In this document: in pieces, positions 1 through 10,000 of the stretch | Position numbering within the stretch: the stretch's first letter is position 1 | How the letters are laid out: every line of letters begins with the position of its first letter | NCBI GenBank assembly: GCA_018057925.1 | Contig: JAGPCT010000020.1 | Location: forward strand, 1 to 56,443 | Reading direction: 5' to 3' | Length of the DNA: 56,443 bases | Source: Saprospiraceae bacterium | Lineage (GTDB): Bacteria; Bacteroidota; Bacteroidia; Chitinophagales; Saprospiraceae | Position numbers and translations under genes: made by a program | The notes under the pieces: generated by a model | What the model was told of the DNA's origin: nothing | The model's database searches: none | What the model saw: the letters and a program-made list of their open reading frames with translations, nothing else

Positions 1-266
1 CAAGAAAAAGTGGGGGGATTTGGAGAGGCATAAACGGATAAAAATATATAAATAAATGAGAAGGAAATTAAAAATGCAGTACCTTTACAAAAAGCAAAGA
101 TACTGCAAACATAAGATACATTTCGTAACGGCTCAGTCTATCCCTGGTATGTCTGATCCCCCCAGAACAGTCATACTTCCGTTTCGAATGAGCAATGTAA
201 AATTGAAAGGAATAAATTATTTAATCATAAAAAGTTATTCACATTTAAATTACTGATTAGAAAAAG
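1..266. other. Left-edge region with no supported gene
   Basis: One short frame can be read here (from the ATG at 56) but it has no recognisable family, no clear promoter and a low-complexity start. The N-terminal half expected for the following transposase is not found in any frame. I see nothing else supportable. Confidence 0.4.
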
Positions 267-644
267 TTGTCAACTAAAATCATGGAACTTCACATTGTTG
301 CTAACCATAAATGTAAAGCTTACGCTGTCTATTGCAACCCCGACCACACTCATTTATTTGTTGGAATGCATCCAAGTTTACCACCTTCAAAACTTATGGA
401 ACAAGTAAAATCTGGTTCATCTAAATGGCTTAACGAGAAAAAATATATAGCCGGAAAGTTTCAATGGCAGGATGGCTATGGTGCATTTTCCTATTCCAAA
501 TCACATATTGATGCCGTTGTAAAATAGGTGCTGAATCAACCCAAACACCATAAAAAACAAACATTCAGAAAAGAATACCTGTTGCTTTTGCGGAAATATG
601 AAATCGATTACGATGAAAAATATTTGTTTGAATACTATAACTAA
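267..644 (+). pseudogene. IS200/IS605-like Y1 transposase (TnpA type), decayed
   Basis: The protein carries the Y1 transposase core, with the HUH-like PDHTHLFVG block near residue 26 followed by KSGSSKW and WQDGYGAFSYSKS. In family members this last block runs on into KYVLNQ. Here the tyrosine codon position is TAG (525-527), and the same frame then continues VLNQPKHHKKQTF to a TAA at 642-644. The family normally starts about 40 residues earlier with a TQIYIQIVF-like strand, and that part is missing. The gene is therefore broken twice: 5' truncated and with an internal amber stop. A three-copy intergenic repeat begins eight bases downstream, which suggests that it belonged to the same element. 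The family call is confident; activity is very unlikely. Confidence 0.85.
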
Positions 645-651
645 AGAAGAA

Positions 652-866
652 TACAGGACTAACGCCCCTCACTGACCCTACTGTACATTTTGCTACGAAG
701 ATTGCAGGGCTCTGCTCCTTGCACGCCCTTATCTATCAAATTACAATTCACAAAAATTAATACCAAAAAATGTTGGACTGATTTATAAACCAATTTGGTA
801 TAACAATTTGCATTGCAGTTATAATTTGAACACAAAAAAGTCATCTGTAAGAATTGAATCTTTTAA
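652..866 (-). repeat. Dispersed intergenic repeat R1, copy 1
   Basis: This block matches the reverse complement of 40880-41084 and of 43284-43440. The shared core runs from ACAGGACTAACGCCCCTCAC through a GCAGnGCTCTGC palindrome to a hairpin arm beginning ATACCAAATTG. It follows the broken Y1 transposase directly, so it may be a transposase-associated non-coding element. A short open frame lies on the minus strand inside it, but it is degraded in the other copies and I do not call it a gene. Confidence 0.75.
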
Positions 867-878
867 CACAAATTCATT

Positions 879-903
879 TTAGAGGCAAAAATATTGCCTC
901 TAA
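879..903. other. Perfect hairpin (10-bp stem, 5-nt loop)
   Basis: TTAGAGGCAA and TTGCCTCTAA form a perfect stem around AAATA. No T-tract follows, so it is not a standard terminator. It lies between repeat R1 and the inverted copy of repeat M1. Confidence 0.6.
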
Positions 904-907
904 GAGG

Positions 908-1044
908 AATTACATCTAACTAAATCGCAACAAGTTGATTATCTAATATTTGTAAATATTTTGATTCGTGAATATTTGAATTTCAACACAACAAACAGTT
1001 AGCTATATATTTCTTAAAGAAACTATTGTACCTTTAATATGAAT
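908..1044 (-). repeat. Dispersed intergenic repeat M1, inverted copy
   Basis: The block runs from TTACATCTAACTAAATCGCA to CCTTTAATATGAAT and is the diverged reverse complement of the 133-bp unit that is tandemly duplicated at 25436-25701. The outer ends are better conserved than the middle. Confidence 0.65.
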
Positions 1045-1120
1045 TTGGGCTAATATCATCGATATTTTACGAAAAGTAATCCGTCTATCATATATTTCTA
1101 TTTCGTATAACTGAAGCGGG

Positions 1121-1191
1121 AGAACCAAATAATGAAGTCATTCCTTCCAAAGAGTTTAAATTTCAATTAAAGAGTCAGATTTTGAATGGAA
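1121..1191. repeat. Repeat pair P, copy 1
   Basis: About 70 bp beginning AACCAAATAATGAAGTCATT recur almost unchanged in inverted orientation at 38709-38780. Both copies lie in intergenic DNA beside other repeats, and neither has a convincing open frame. Confidence 0.65.
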
Positions 1192-1262
1192 TATTAAATG
1201 AGAGGGAAATAGTTCTACTCACTAGGAAAGCCCAACTTAATTTAAAATAAATACAATTTGCC

Positions 1263-1270
1263 TATATTTG
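1263..1270 (+). promoter_or_regulatory. Candidate -7 box TATATTTG of the kinase-regulator genes
   Basis: The site fits the Bacteroidota -7 consensus TAnnTTTG. No clear -33 TTG lies 19-22 bases upstream. Transcription would begin near 1277, so the in-frame ATG at 1268 would lie outside the message. This supports the ATG at 1307 as the true start. Confidence 0.5.
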
Positions 1271-1306
1271 AGGCTTAAGGATACAACCACAATTTATATA
1301 TATGAT

Positions 1307-3094
1307 ATGAAGAGCCAAAACTATATCTTACTGTTACTTCTGGTAAGCATGGCTTTTTTCAATTGTACTTCACAATCCGGCGAAGATAACATCACATCAG
1401 CTGATATTCTATATCTTAATCAATTGCTAGATGCAGATCAGGGATACAAATCTTTTTATGTTGCTGATTCATTACTTAAAAAGGAACAGCACAGAGCATT
1501 ATCTCCTTTTTATCTGGAAGTACTTTATGCAAAAGGGCGTGCGCTGGAGTATTTATCCAGATATGAAGAGGCGCTGAATGTATATTACCAATTATTAAAG
1601 TTAGCTGAGCAAGCATCGAATTTCACCATTGAGGCACAAACCTATCTATCTATAGTCAGAATAGACGAAGTTTTGTACAGGAAAGAAGACTGGGAGCGAA
1701 ATTTGCAAAAAGCCCACTTACTGATAGAGAACCACGAGTTGTGGTCAGTTTATTCGGAGTATGCAGTCCGCATGGCGTCGTATCAGCGTTATCATGGTAA
1801 CATCGATTCTGTTTTTTATTATGGTCAAAAAGCGGTAGAGTTCGGTAAGAAATACGATAATCAAAGGGATGTAGGTGATGGCTTTTTCTTATGTGGGGTG
1901 GCCGCAAAAACGGATACTGTAAAAATAATGAATTTCACCTATTCACTGAATGCCTTTAAGCAGGTAAATAATTGGGTTGGAGTGGCGTATCGTTATCTGG
2001 CTATAGCCGAGATTGGTCTAAAGAATAGAAACTATAATCAGTACAAATTAAATGCCGACAGTCTGTCTGTTTACATATATAAATTAGCAGAAAGCAGATT
2101 CAGGAAAGAACGGTTGTATGACATAAAAGAGGGTTACTATCAATTATATAGTGATTATTTTATGTCCATTTCGCAGCAGGATAGTGCCTATTATTATTTA
2201 AGAGAAAGTAAGGAATTCTTACAACTATCCATAGTAGAAAAGGCGAATGGTGCGATTAATGACAAAGCCATTGATATAGCCATATTAGCCTCTGAACAAA
2301 AGAGTGAAGCCCTAAAGGATCTCAATCGAGCCCTTGGAATCATCCTGGGTGCTTCAATAATCATAGGACTTATTTTGTTTTACACCATTCGGAAAATCAA
2401 CCGACAAAAGGAGAAATTGTTGACTAAATCGGAAAAAATACTTCAACAAACTCAGGAGTTGGAAGCGAAAAATTATGAACAAAAAATGTTGCTCTCGGAG
2501 ATACATCACCGGGTGAAGAATAATTTACAATTGGTCATCAGCATTTTGATGTTGAAGATGGATGAATTTGAAGATGAGGAATTCAAATTACGTTTGGAAG
2601 AAATAACTACCAAGATACAGAGTATGGCACTTATACATGAACAGCTGTACAGAGTGGGAAATTTCACTAATATTGATATGAGGAGCTACCTGACAGACAT
2701 GGTTCAGTATATGAGCGATATCGGAAGTCATAAACGAAAAATAGAATTTAAAATAGTTATTGATGATGATATCACACTCAATATTGATACTTCTATTCCA
2801 CTTGGCATACTGTTGATAGAGTTGATCAATAATTCAATCAAACATGCGGAAACGGGCGATAAACAACTATTCATTTATATTGGATTGAATAAGATAGAGT
2901 CCGATTATGAATTAGTATATACGGACAATGGGCTTAATTTTAATTCAGAAAAGTCAGGGATGGGCAGTGTGTTGCTGAGCAGTATGGCGAGGCAATTGAA
3001 AGGTAAATTAATCGTGAACTATGAGGATGGGTTTAGAGCTTTACTTACCTTTGCACAAAAAATAGTTTCACCCTTGTCAAATATCATTGATTAG
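1307..3094 (+). CDS. TPR-containing sensor histidine kinase, HisKA_2 type
   Basis: This is a 595-residue membrane sensor kinase. The N-terminus MKSQNYILLLLLVSMAFFNC looks like a lipoprotein or export signal with Cys20. Residues about 25-330 are helical and TPR-like and would lie outside the cytoplasmic membrane. A transmembrane helix spans about 342-364, followed by a short coiled coil. The phosphoacceptor region is EIHHRVKNNLQLV with His400/His401, typical of HisKA_2, then a HATPase_c domain with N box ELINNSIKHA (near 504), DNGL and GMGS motifs. The start is set by the promoter box and signal peptide; an in-frame ATG 13 codons upstream overlaps the -7 box. The LytTR regulator follows 25 bp downstream, so the two form a two-component pair. 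The signal sensed is unknown. Confidence 0.88.
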   Translation: MKSQNYILLLLLVSMAFFNCTSQSGEDNITSADILYLNQLLDADQGYKSFYVADSLLKKEQHRALSPFYLEVLYAKGRALEYLSRYEEALNVYYQLLKLAEQASNFTIEAQTYLSIVRIDEVLYRKEDWERNLQKAHLLIENHELWSVYSEYAVRMASYQRYHGNIDSVFYYGQKAVEFGKKYDNQRDVGDGFFLCGVAAKTDTVKIMNFTYSLNAFKQVNNWVGVAYRYLAIAEIGLKNRNYNQYKLNADSLSVYIYKLAESRFRKERLYDIKEGYYQLYSDYFMSISQQDSAYYYLRESKEFLQLSIVEKANGAINDKAIDIAILASEQKSEALKDLNRALGIILGASIIIGLILFYTIRKINRQKEKLLTKSEKILQQTQELEAKNYEQKMLLSEIHHRVKNNLQLVISILMLKMDEFEDEEFKLRLEEITTKIQSMALIHEQLYRVGNFTNIDMRSYLTDMVQYMSDIGSHKRKIEFKIVIDDDITLNIDTSIPLGILLIELINNSIKHAETGDKQLFIYIGLNKIESDYELVYTDNGLNFNSEKSGMGSVLLSSMARQLKGKLIVNYEDGFRALLTFAQKIVSPLSNIID

Positions 3095-3119
3095 GTTTAT
3101 TTAAACAGAAAACCAGCGA

Positions 3120-3827
3120 ATGACAGGAATAAAAATATGTATCGTAGAAGATGAAGTACTCATAGCAGAACTGGTAAGACGGCAACTGGAACAAAGGGGT
3201 CACATAGTGACGGAAATGTGCATCTCCTATGAGGAGGCCGTGTATAGTGCTGAACATAATCCTCCCGATCTGTTTATCATTGATATCCGGCTGTACGGCG
3301 AGAAATCAGGTATTGATCTGGCCAGTTATCTGGCTGAACACTCCATCATCCCATACATCTTCCTTACTTCTCAGTATGATTCCGAGATAGTAGAAAAAGC
3401 CATTGCCACCTCACCCTTTGGCTATGTCACCAAGCCTTTTAATAAAGAAACCTTGTGGACCACGGTCGAAGCAGCAGTCAGTCTCGCAAAAAGTCAAAAG
3501 TTTAATGGAGAAAAAATAAAGGTTTTTGATGGCAAAAAGCACGTGATAATCAAGCAAAATGAATTGGTTTATATTAAATCAGAACACGTCTATTTGCAAC
3601 TTTATTTATTGGAAGGATCTCATGTTATAATTCGAACCTCCAAAGCTGATTTTTTGGCATTGCTGGATGATCATTTATTTATCAATCCACACAGATCCTA
3701 TATTGTCAACCGGAGGTTTATCACGGCCTGGGACAAAAATAAATTGGTATTGGAAGGCGGATTTCAAATACCCATTAGTCGTGAAAAAAGCAATGAAGTA
3801 CTTGAAATATTAGAGAATAATAAATAA
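3120..3827 (+). CDS. LytTR-family response regulator
   Basis: The 235-residue protein has a receiver domain (about 3-125) with the acidic pair E10/D11, phosphoacceptor D55 in FIIDIRL, T83 and K105 in the YVTKPF motif. A LytTR DNA-binding domain (about 135-233) follows, with INPHRSYIVNRRFI and a terminal strand IPISREKS. It should receive phosphate from the kinase encoded 25 bp upstream and bind direct-repeat promoter sites. Target genes cannot be told from the sequence; the glutaminase gene lies 132 bp downstream on the same strand and is a possible but unproven target. Confidence 0.92.
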   Translation: MTGIKICIVEDEVLIAELVRRQLEQRGHIVTEMCISYEEAVYSAEHNPPDLFIIDIRLYGEKSGIDLASYLAEHSIIPYIFLTSQYDSEIVEKAIATSPFGYVTKPFNKETLWTTVEAAVSLAKSQKFNGEKIKVFDGKKHVIIKQNELVYIKSEHVYLQLYLLEGSHVIIRTSKADFLALLDDHLFINPHRSYIVNRRFITAWDKNKLVLEGGFQIPISREKSNEVLEILENNK

Positions 3828-3959
3828 TTAGATTTAGGATTAAAATAGAAATAAAAACTACATGCCGATAATTAGGGAATGTGCATATATTAGTTGAATT
3901 CAAGTTCGTAACATTTTAAACATTTTTATTTTAATTAATTTAATTCAATGTAAGTTAAG

Positions 3960-4874
3960 ATGGACTTTAAAGCAATTTTACATGATATTTATAACAAAGT
4001 CAATGAAGATACCTGTGATGGTAGCGTAACTTCCTCAATACCTGAATTGAGTAAAGTAGATCCCAATAAATTTGGTATTCACTTACTAAAGCAAAATCGT
4101 ACTGACTTTGGTATAGGGGATTCAAAGGAGCGGTTCTCTATACAGAGTATCTCTAAAGTCTTTACCCTTTCAATGGCAATTCGTTTAAAGGGGGAGGATA
4201 TATGGGCACGTGTCGGCGTAGAGCCTTCGGGTAGCCCATTCAACTCTTTGGTTCAATTGGAATATGAGCAAGGCATCCCCCGCAATCCATTTATCAATGC
4301 AGGAGCATTGGTTATTGCCGATATTCTCCTGAGTAACTTAAAAAATCCTAAGGAAGACTTACTTGATTTTGTGAAGATGACTACCGGATTGGATTCTATA
4401 GGATTTGACCCACGGGTTGCTGCATCGGAGAAAGCCTTTGGATATCGCAACGCCGCCTTAGTCAATATGCTGAAATCTTATAACAACTTAGAAAATGATA
4501 TTGAACAGGTGCTGGATTTTTACTTTCACCAGTGTAGTATTGCCATGTCGTGTAAAGAATTGGCTTATGCCTTTTTCTACCTTTGCAATAAGGGTTTTAC
4601 TTACGATAATTCAATAGAAATTCTGACTGAAAGAAAGGTGAAAAGAATCAATGCAATTATGCAGACTTGTGGATTTTATGACGAGTCCGGCGAATTTGCC
4701 TACCGTGTAGGTCTGCCCGGGAAAAGTGGCATCGGCGGTGGCATTATCGCTGTTAATCCCGGCAGATATAGTGTAGCTACATGGCATCCCAGGCTCAACT
4801 CAAAAGGCAACTCTGTCAAAGGTATGCGCACCCTGGAGCTGCTAACTTCCTATACCGCGAGCTCAATTTTCTAA
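3960..4874 (+). CDS. glsA: Glutaminase (serine-dependent, GlsA type)
   Basis: This enzyme hydrolyses L-glutamine to glutamate and ammonia. At 304 residues it has the normal length of the beta-lactamase-fold glutaminases. The catalytic SxxK is S63-I-S-K66 in QSISKVF. Family blocks NPFINAGAL, CSIAMSCKELA and the C-terminal GLPGKSGIGGGI are all intact. There is no signal peptide, so it is cytoplasmic. Bacteria often use it for acid tolerance or nitrogen balance. It lies alone behind the two-component pair; the gap contains no clear terminator, so readthrough from the regulator is possible. Confidence 0.95.
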   Translation: MDFKAILHDIYNKVNEDTCDGSVTSSIPELSKVDPNKFGIHLLKQNRTDFGIGDSKERFSIQSISKVFTLSMAIRLKGEDIWARVGVEPSGSPFNSLVQLEYEQGIPRNPFINAGALVIADILLSNLKNPKEDLLDFVKMTTGLDSIGFDPRVAASEKAFGYRNAALVNMLKSYNNLENDIEQVLDFYFHQCSIAMSCKELAYAFFYLCNKGFTYDNSIEILTERKVKRINAIMQTCGFYDESGEFAYRVGLPGKSGIGGGIIAVNPGRYSVATWHPRLNSKGNSVKGMRTLELLTSYTASSIF

Positions 4875-5196
4875 CAAAGGGAATTCTTTAACCCATATTC
4901 CTTTTAAAGAAAATATTTTTGACAATAATGTAAATTCGGGTTGAAAACAATTCATAGCCTTACAATAGTTATTCGGGTAAAGCACAACGAATGAAGAACA
5001 ACTTTGGAATTTGGTGTAAGGATTTTTTTCTTAAAAGAAGAGCTCGCACTTAGGAAAATTTACTTCGCTTTACCATTCAGAACACGTAGCGTGCATTTCA
5101 GAACATTGTTACCTTATTAATAGAGCTAAGTCGGCACAAATATTTTTATTTGTCCTTGGACTGATGAATTAGTTCCATTAAGTAAATCTGATTGAA
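4875..5196. other. Intergenic region before the giant-protein operon
   Basis: No gene, repeat or terminator is recognised. The stretch should carry the promoter of the four-gene operon. The closest -7 candidate is near 5145-5154 (a TTnnTTTG variant), too weak to call. Confidence 0.4.
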
Positions 5197-6993
5197 ATGC
5201 ATCGCGTACCCCTGAAATTATTAAGCATTATTTTAGCTGTATTATTGGTCAATAATCTAGCTACTGCCCAGCTCAATTCCTTAGAAGACATTGAAAGTAT
5301 CGGTAAAAAAGGATTCTTTAAAAATTTCTTTGATTTTGGTGATCCCTTTCAGTTGGGCGGTGGCATCGGGCTGAATATGAGGTCGTATAGCGCGAAAGGT
5401 GGCCCACTACGTCAAGATCCCTTTTTTTATACCGCCTATGCCAATGTCAATATCCGGGTGTATCAGTTGGATATTCCGTTTTCGATGATTCTGACCGCCA
5501 AGAATACTACCTATTCCTATCCGAGCTTTTCAGACTTAAAGCAAACACTGAAGGATAAGATTAACGATAAGAAGAATGGCTTCAGTCGATTTGGATTCAG
5601 TCCACACTACAAATGGGTAAAAGTGCATCTAGGTCATCGCTCGATGAATTTTTCGAAATATACCATGAGCAATATCAACTTCTTCGGTGGTGGTGTAGAG
5701 CTCACGCCACAGAAGTTTCGCTTTGCAGCCATGTATGGCAGATTGGCGAAAGCCGAGCCCATCGATCTTTCGCTGACTACGCCCAATCTACCTGTGTATA
5801 AACGCATCGGCTGGGGAACTAAAATAGGCTATGGAGATGATAAAGCTTCTGCTGATGTTATATTGTTCACTGCGAAGGATGATACGTCATCGGTGCGTAT
5901 TCCATCCTATTATCCCAGACAAGTAACGCCTGAGGCAAATCTCGCACTCGGCATACAATTGCAGAAACTCTTTTTCGATCACGTCAGAATAAAATTGGAA
6001 TACACCAATAGTGCTGTCTCACCCAATGCACAGGATGCAAATGCTACTAAGAAGAGCATTACCAATTTTATTTTGCCTACAAAAAATACCACTTATTATA
6101 GCAATGCCCTCGAAGGCTCACTGGCTTACGAAGGCAAGAAAATGAATGCTGGAGTGTCCATAAACCGGGTCGATGCAGATTTTAAAACACTGGGCACATA
6201 CTTTTTCAATCGCGATATTATGGATATCCAGGCTTTCACCAGTTTTGGGTTGATCGATGGCAAGTTAAATACCTCACTCAAAGGGGGAATACAAACCAAT
6301 AATCTGGATAAGTCCAAACCGACGACGACCAAAAGAGTGATCTATGACTTATCGACAGCCTGGTCCTCAGGTGATGTCAATGTACAGGTGCACTACGGTA
6401 ATAATACTTCGGATATCGGATATGTGCTCAATCCGGCTCTGGACTCGCTCAATGCTGTTGTCGTCACACAAGATGCCGGCCTGAATATTACGTACAATAT
6501 TCCTTCAAAAAATGAAAACAAACAATCCATTTCCCTGACCGGCAATGCGCAGGATGTGAGTGATGATATCGAAAAGCCCAGCCTGCAATCTACGTCCAAA
6601 CTCTACTTGATTAATCTGGGATATACACTGACGACACAAGCCAAATGGTCCTTCTTTGCCAGAGGTAATTACAGCCAGAATAAAGTACAGGGATTGCAGT
6701 TAAACAGAACGGGTTTTGGTGCCGGAGTGAAAAAATCATTGTTTGAGAATAAACTGAATTTAGGATTAAATGCCAATTATTTCCTGAATAAAAACGCATT
6801 AAATCAGAAGTCCAACAATCTAATCGGGCAGTTTTTATTGGGCTATCAAATCTTTAAAGGAATGAATCTGCAATTCAATTGGGGATTGTTAAATACTAAA
6901 GCTGAAAACACGCCATCCTTTACTGAAAACACAGCCAATCTGGGTTTGCAATATAATTTCAGCTACGTACCTAAGAAAAAAAATAAGAAATAA
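5197..6993 (+). CDS. Outer-membrane beta-barrel protein of unknown function
   Basis: The 598-residue protein begins with a clear Sec signal peptide (MHRVPLKLLSIILAVLL..., cleavage near residues 24-25 before Q). The rest is built of alternating hydrophobic/polar strands rich in aromatic residues and ends with strands of a GLQYNFSYV type, all typical of an outer-membrane barrel. No enzymatic motif or TonB box is evident and I cannot assign a named family. It is the first gene of an operon: the next start is 33 bp downstream. By position it is a reasonable candidate for an outer-membrane partner of the giant secreted protein, but that is inference. Confidence 0.7.
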   Translation: MHRVPLKLLSIILAVLLVNNLATAQLNSLEDIESIGKKGFFKNFFDFGDPFQLGGGIGLNMRSYSAKGGPLRQDPFFYTAYANVNIRVYQLDIPFSMILTAKNTTYSYPSFSDLKQTLKDKINDKKNGFSRFGFSPHYKWVKVHLGHRSMNFSKYTMSNINFFGGGVELTPQKFRFAAMYGRLAKAEPIDLSLTTPNLPVYKRIGWGTKIGYGDDKASADVILFTAKDDTSSVRIPSYYPRQVTPEANLALGIQLQKLFFDHVRIKLEYTNSAVSPNAQDANATKKSITNFILPTKNTTYYSNALEGSLAYEGKKMNAGVSINRVDADFKTLGTYFFNRDIMDIQAFTSFGLIDGKLNTSLKGGIQTNNLDKSKPTTTKRVIYDLSTAWSSGDVNVQVHYGNNTSDIGYVLNPALDSLNAVVVTQDAGLNITYNIPSKNENKQSISLTGNAQDVSDDIEKPSLQSTSKLYLINLGYTLTTQAKWSFFARGNYSQNKVQGLQLNRTGFGAGVKKSLFENKLNLGLNANYFLNKNALNQKSNNLIGQFLLGYQIFKGMNLQFNWGLLNTKAENTPSFTENTANLGLQYNFSYVPKKKNKK

Positions 6994-7026
6994 TCGCAAT
7001 TATTGATTGCTATAAATAAGATTCAA

Positions 7027-10000
7027 ATGAGAAATGAATTATCGATTACCGGACTTATACTCTTTGTACTAACCTTTACTACCCCTTTGTTTTCACAGAC
7101 CGATGTCTGGCCGGTGCAGGTGACAGGAAGCATGATTCCACCCTATTCACTTGACTTGAAAGCCTATGGTGCTGACCGTGCCGGTGACATGAACTTTCAG
7201 GTGATGCTCAATGATCCGGAACAAAGCAGTCTGGCGGTTAAGCCGGTACTCACCGTCGAACAGAATGGAACTGTGCTGTATCAGACCGATCTCAATTTCG
7301 TATCAGCACCGATAGTGCTTAGTCAGTTTGAACCCTATTCACTCAATGGTGAAGGATTAAGCGCTTATCTTTCCAATATTGCGCTGACCGGTGCCAATGG
7401 CAATGGTGTCGGCTCTATCCTCATCCCCGAAGGATTCAATCAGATCTGTCTGCAGATGTACGGTGTAGAACGACAGGTACCCGTATCCAATAAGTTCTGT
7501 ATCTCCGGAAATTTCAGACTCAATCAACCGCCACAGTTAGTGCTGCCGGCATTTAATGAAAAGATAAAAATGCCCGAGCTGCAGAATCAACTCTTTTCAT
7601 GGGCTCCGATGCACATCGGTAGTGGCAACAATCCCGGGCCGGTGGAGTACACCTTTGAACTGGTCTCCCTTCCTCTCGGAGTGATGAATGCCAATGACGC
7701 TTTCGAAAGTGCGCTGAAAGTATATACCACGACCACGACAGCTACTTCATTGATCTATACACAGGCAGAGCCCACCTTAGAGCCCAATGTATATTATGCC
7801 TGGCGGGTCACAGCCAAAAGCATTATGTATCCCACCAGCAAACTGTTTCAGAATGAGGGCCGGAGTGAGGTCAGCATGTTTGTGTTGTATGATGGAGATA
7901 TCCCTACCAATGACCTGAATCCATTAGACAATCCATCACCGAGGGGATGTTCGGTGTATGAGACTACCTACGGGTCAGTGAGTAAATCGGATAATAAGTC
8001 CATGATTATTGCACCCAATCAGAATGTAAAATTAGGGTATTTCGCCATGAAGATTACCGAAGCTTCGGGTAGTGTTGATGCTGGATATTCTGGAAAGGGT
8101 ATGGTTCTCGTGCCGATGTTGCGATCATTGGTTGAAGTAGAATTTAAAAATATTAAAGTCAATCAGGATGGAAGGGTGTATGAAAGTGAGTATATCGAAT
8201 CTAAGGGTGAGCAATATCATCTATCATCAGACCAATTAAGACCGGAAAATATAGCGAATAATATTGGCGGCGATTACGCTAAAAACCTCTTTAACTTTAT
8301 CGATGAAAAGAAAAAGGTTGCATCCTTTGCTGAAGGATCTAATCTGTTAAGGGCATTGCCATTGGCTTTGACCAATGATAAAGAGCCCACAGCAATGGTT
8401 TGTATTATAGGGATTCGATTTTCACCTACCAATGCCTTCTATAATTTGATCGGATTAGAGAATACATCAGTCACGCAATCACCAAATAGTGGCTCTATCA
8501 ATGTATCTGCGGCTACTGCCATACAGGCCACGCCTTACGGACTCATCAGTACAGCCCATTTAGTGCCGATTATTTCCGGCTCTTCAGGTGGCCAATCCGG
8601 TGCTATACCTACCTTATTGGTTGCCTATAGCCAAGATAGAAACAGTCGCTTGAATTGTGATTGCGAAGGCATTACTGAGAAAAAATTGAATAAAGCGTAT
8701 TCTATCACCAGTGAGCTCATAGTACAAAAGGCAAACAATTGGCCTGTAAATCTAAGCCTTACTGATGCAAAACAACCGTTTGACACTTATTTCGGCCCGG
8801 TAGCTCCAATATCAGAATTCTATATTCCCGGCCTTAATAAGGTGACTTTTACTGCAAAGGGCGGAGCATTAAATCTCAGTACGGAAAAGAAATTCGATTT
8901 TCCCCAGAGCTTCAATCCGCTTAATCCCGGCAGTGACTCAAAAGGTATTTGGATGCAGGGTGTACAAGCTAAATTACCTCAGAAATATAATCTTTCTAAT
9001 TCTGGTGAACTGGTACTGGATAAAGGCGATTTATTCATTGATGCGGAAACGATAAAATCAGCGAAAGTTTATAAAAATAATATTGTCGATTTAAAGGATG
9101 GTCAGGCAGACAAATGGCGATATAGTGTTGATGAAATGAGTGTATCGGTAAATGATGGCGTGTTTGATGGACCATCCATCAAAGGCCAGTTAAGACTTCC
9201 TGTCGCTACCAATTTAATTCCATATTCCGGCAGTTTTGATATCAACGAGCGCAGTACTCCGGTGATGGTCGTAGATGAAAAGCCGACAGAGCTTGACATA
9301 GCGATGTGGCACAGTAAGATGACCCTGAATGATGAATCTTTGATTACAGCAGATATTCGAAATATTAATGCTAAGAATACAATATTGCCAAAAGCTAATC
9401 TGTCCGGCAATTTGAATATGAATATGGACGGCAAAACCTTCTTAAATGGCATAAAAGGTAATGTAGCTGAACTTAAGTCTAATATAGATGCAGTATTTAA
9501 AATCAAAGAGGAAATAAGCTCTTTTGCGATACAAGGCATACAAATCCAAAACTGGAATCTCGATCCATATAATGCAGCAAATAAAAAATACCAATCCGGT
9601 ACAGTAAACACGAAAGATGCTAAGCTGCTTATCAATGGAAAAGAATTCCGTGTTTCCAGCGCATCTATCAAATATGAAATAATCGACGGTGAAGAAAGTA
9701 TCCGACTTGCCATTGCTTCTACCAATGGTAATAGCAAAATGGAAATGAGTGTTTGGGCAGTGGAAAAAGATGGACAGTTTGTTTTTGATCACATCTCTCA
9801 TGATAAGACCATTTTAAAATGCAACTGTGAAGAAGGTGAAGCGTATGGAATGATAGACAGCCCATTCCAAGATGAAAGAGTATTGAGCCATAATGGCAGT
9901 TTGGCCAGTGTTAATCCCCATTCTAATTTTAAAAATGCAATATTAAACTCGGCTACCTCACTCTTAGAGAATGGCGATTTTGTTTTAAAGAATGACAATA

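Noticed and set aside
56-256. 66-codon open frame at the left edge
   Set aside because: No family resemblance, atypical composition, and it lies where the 5' part of the broken transposase element would be expected; insufficient support for a gene.
659-844. Minus-strand 61-codon frame inside repeat R1
   Set aside because: The other two R1 copies do not preserve it as a frame, so it is a by-product of the repeat.
3828-3959. Promoter or riboswitch before the glutaminase gene
   Set aside because: The stretch is AT-rich, but I find no TAnnTTTG box with a proper partner and no stable conserved fold.
9102-9737. 211-codon minus-strand frame inside the giant gene
   Set aside because: It is the antisense shadow of a strongly coding plus-strand frame and has no recognisable domain or start region.
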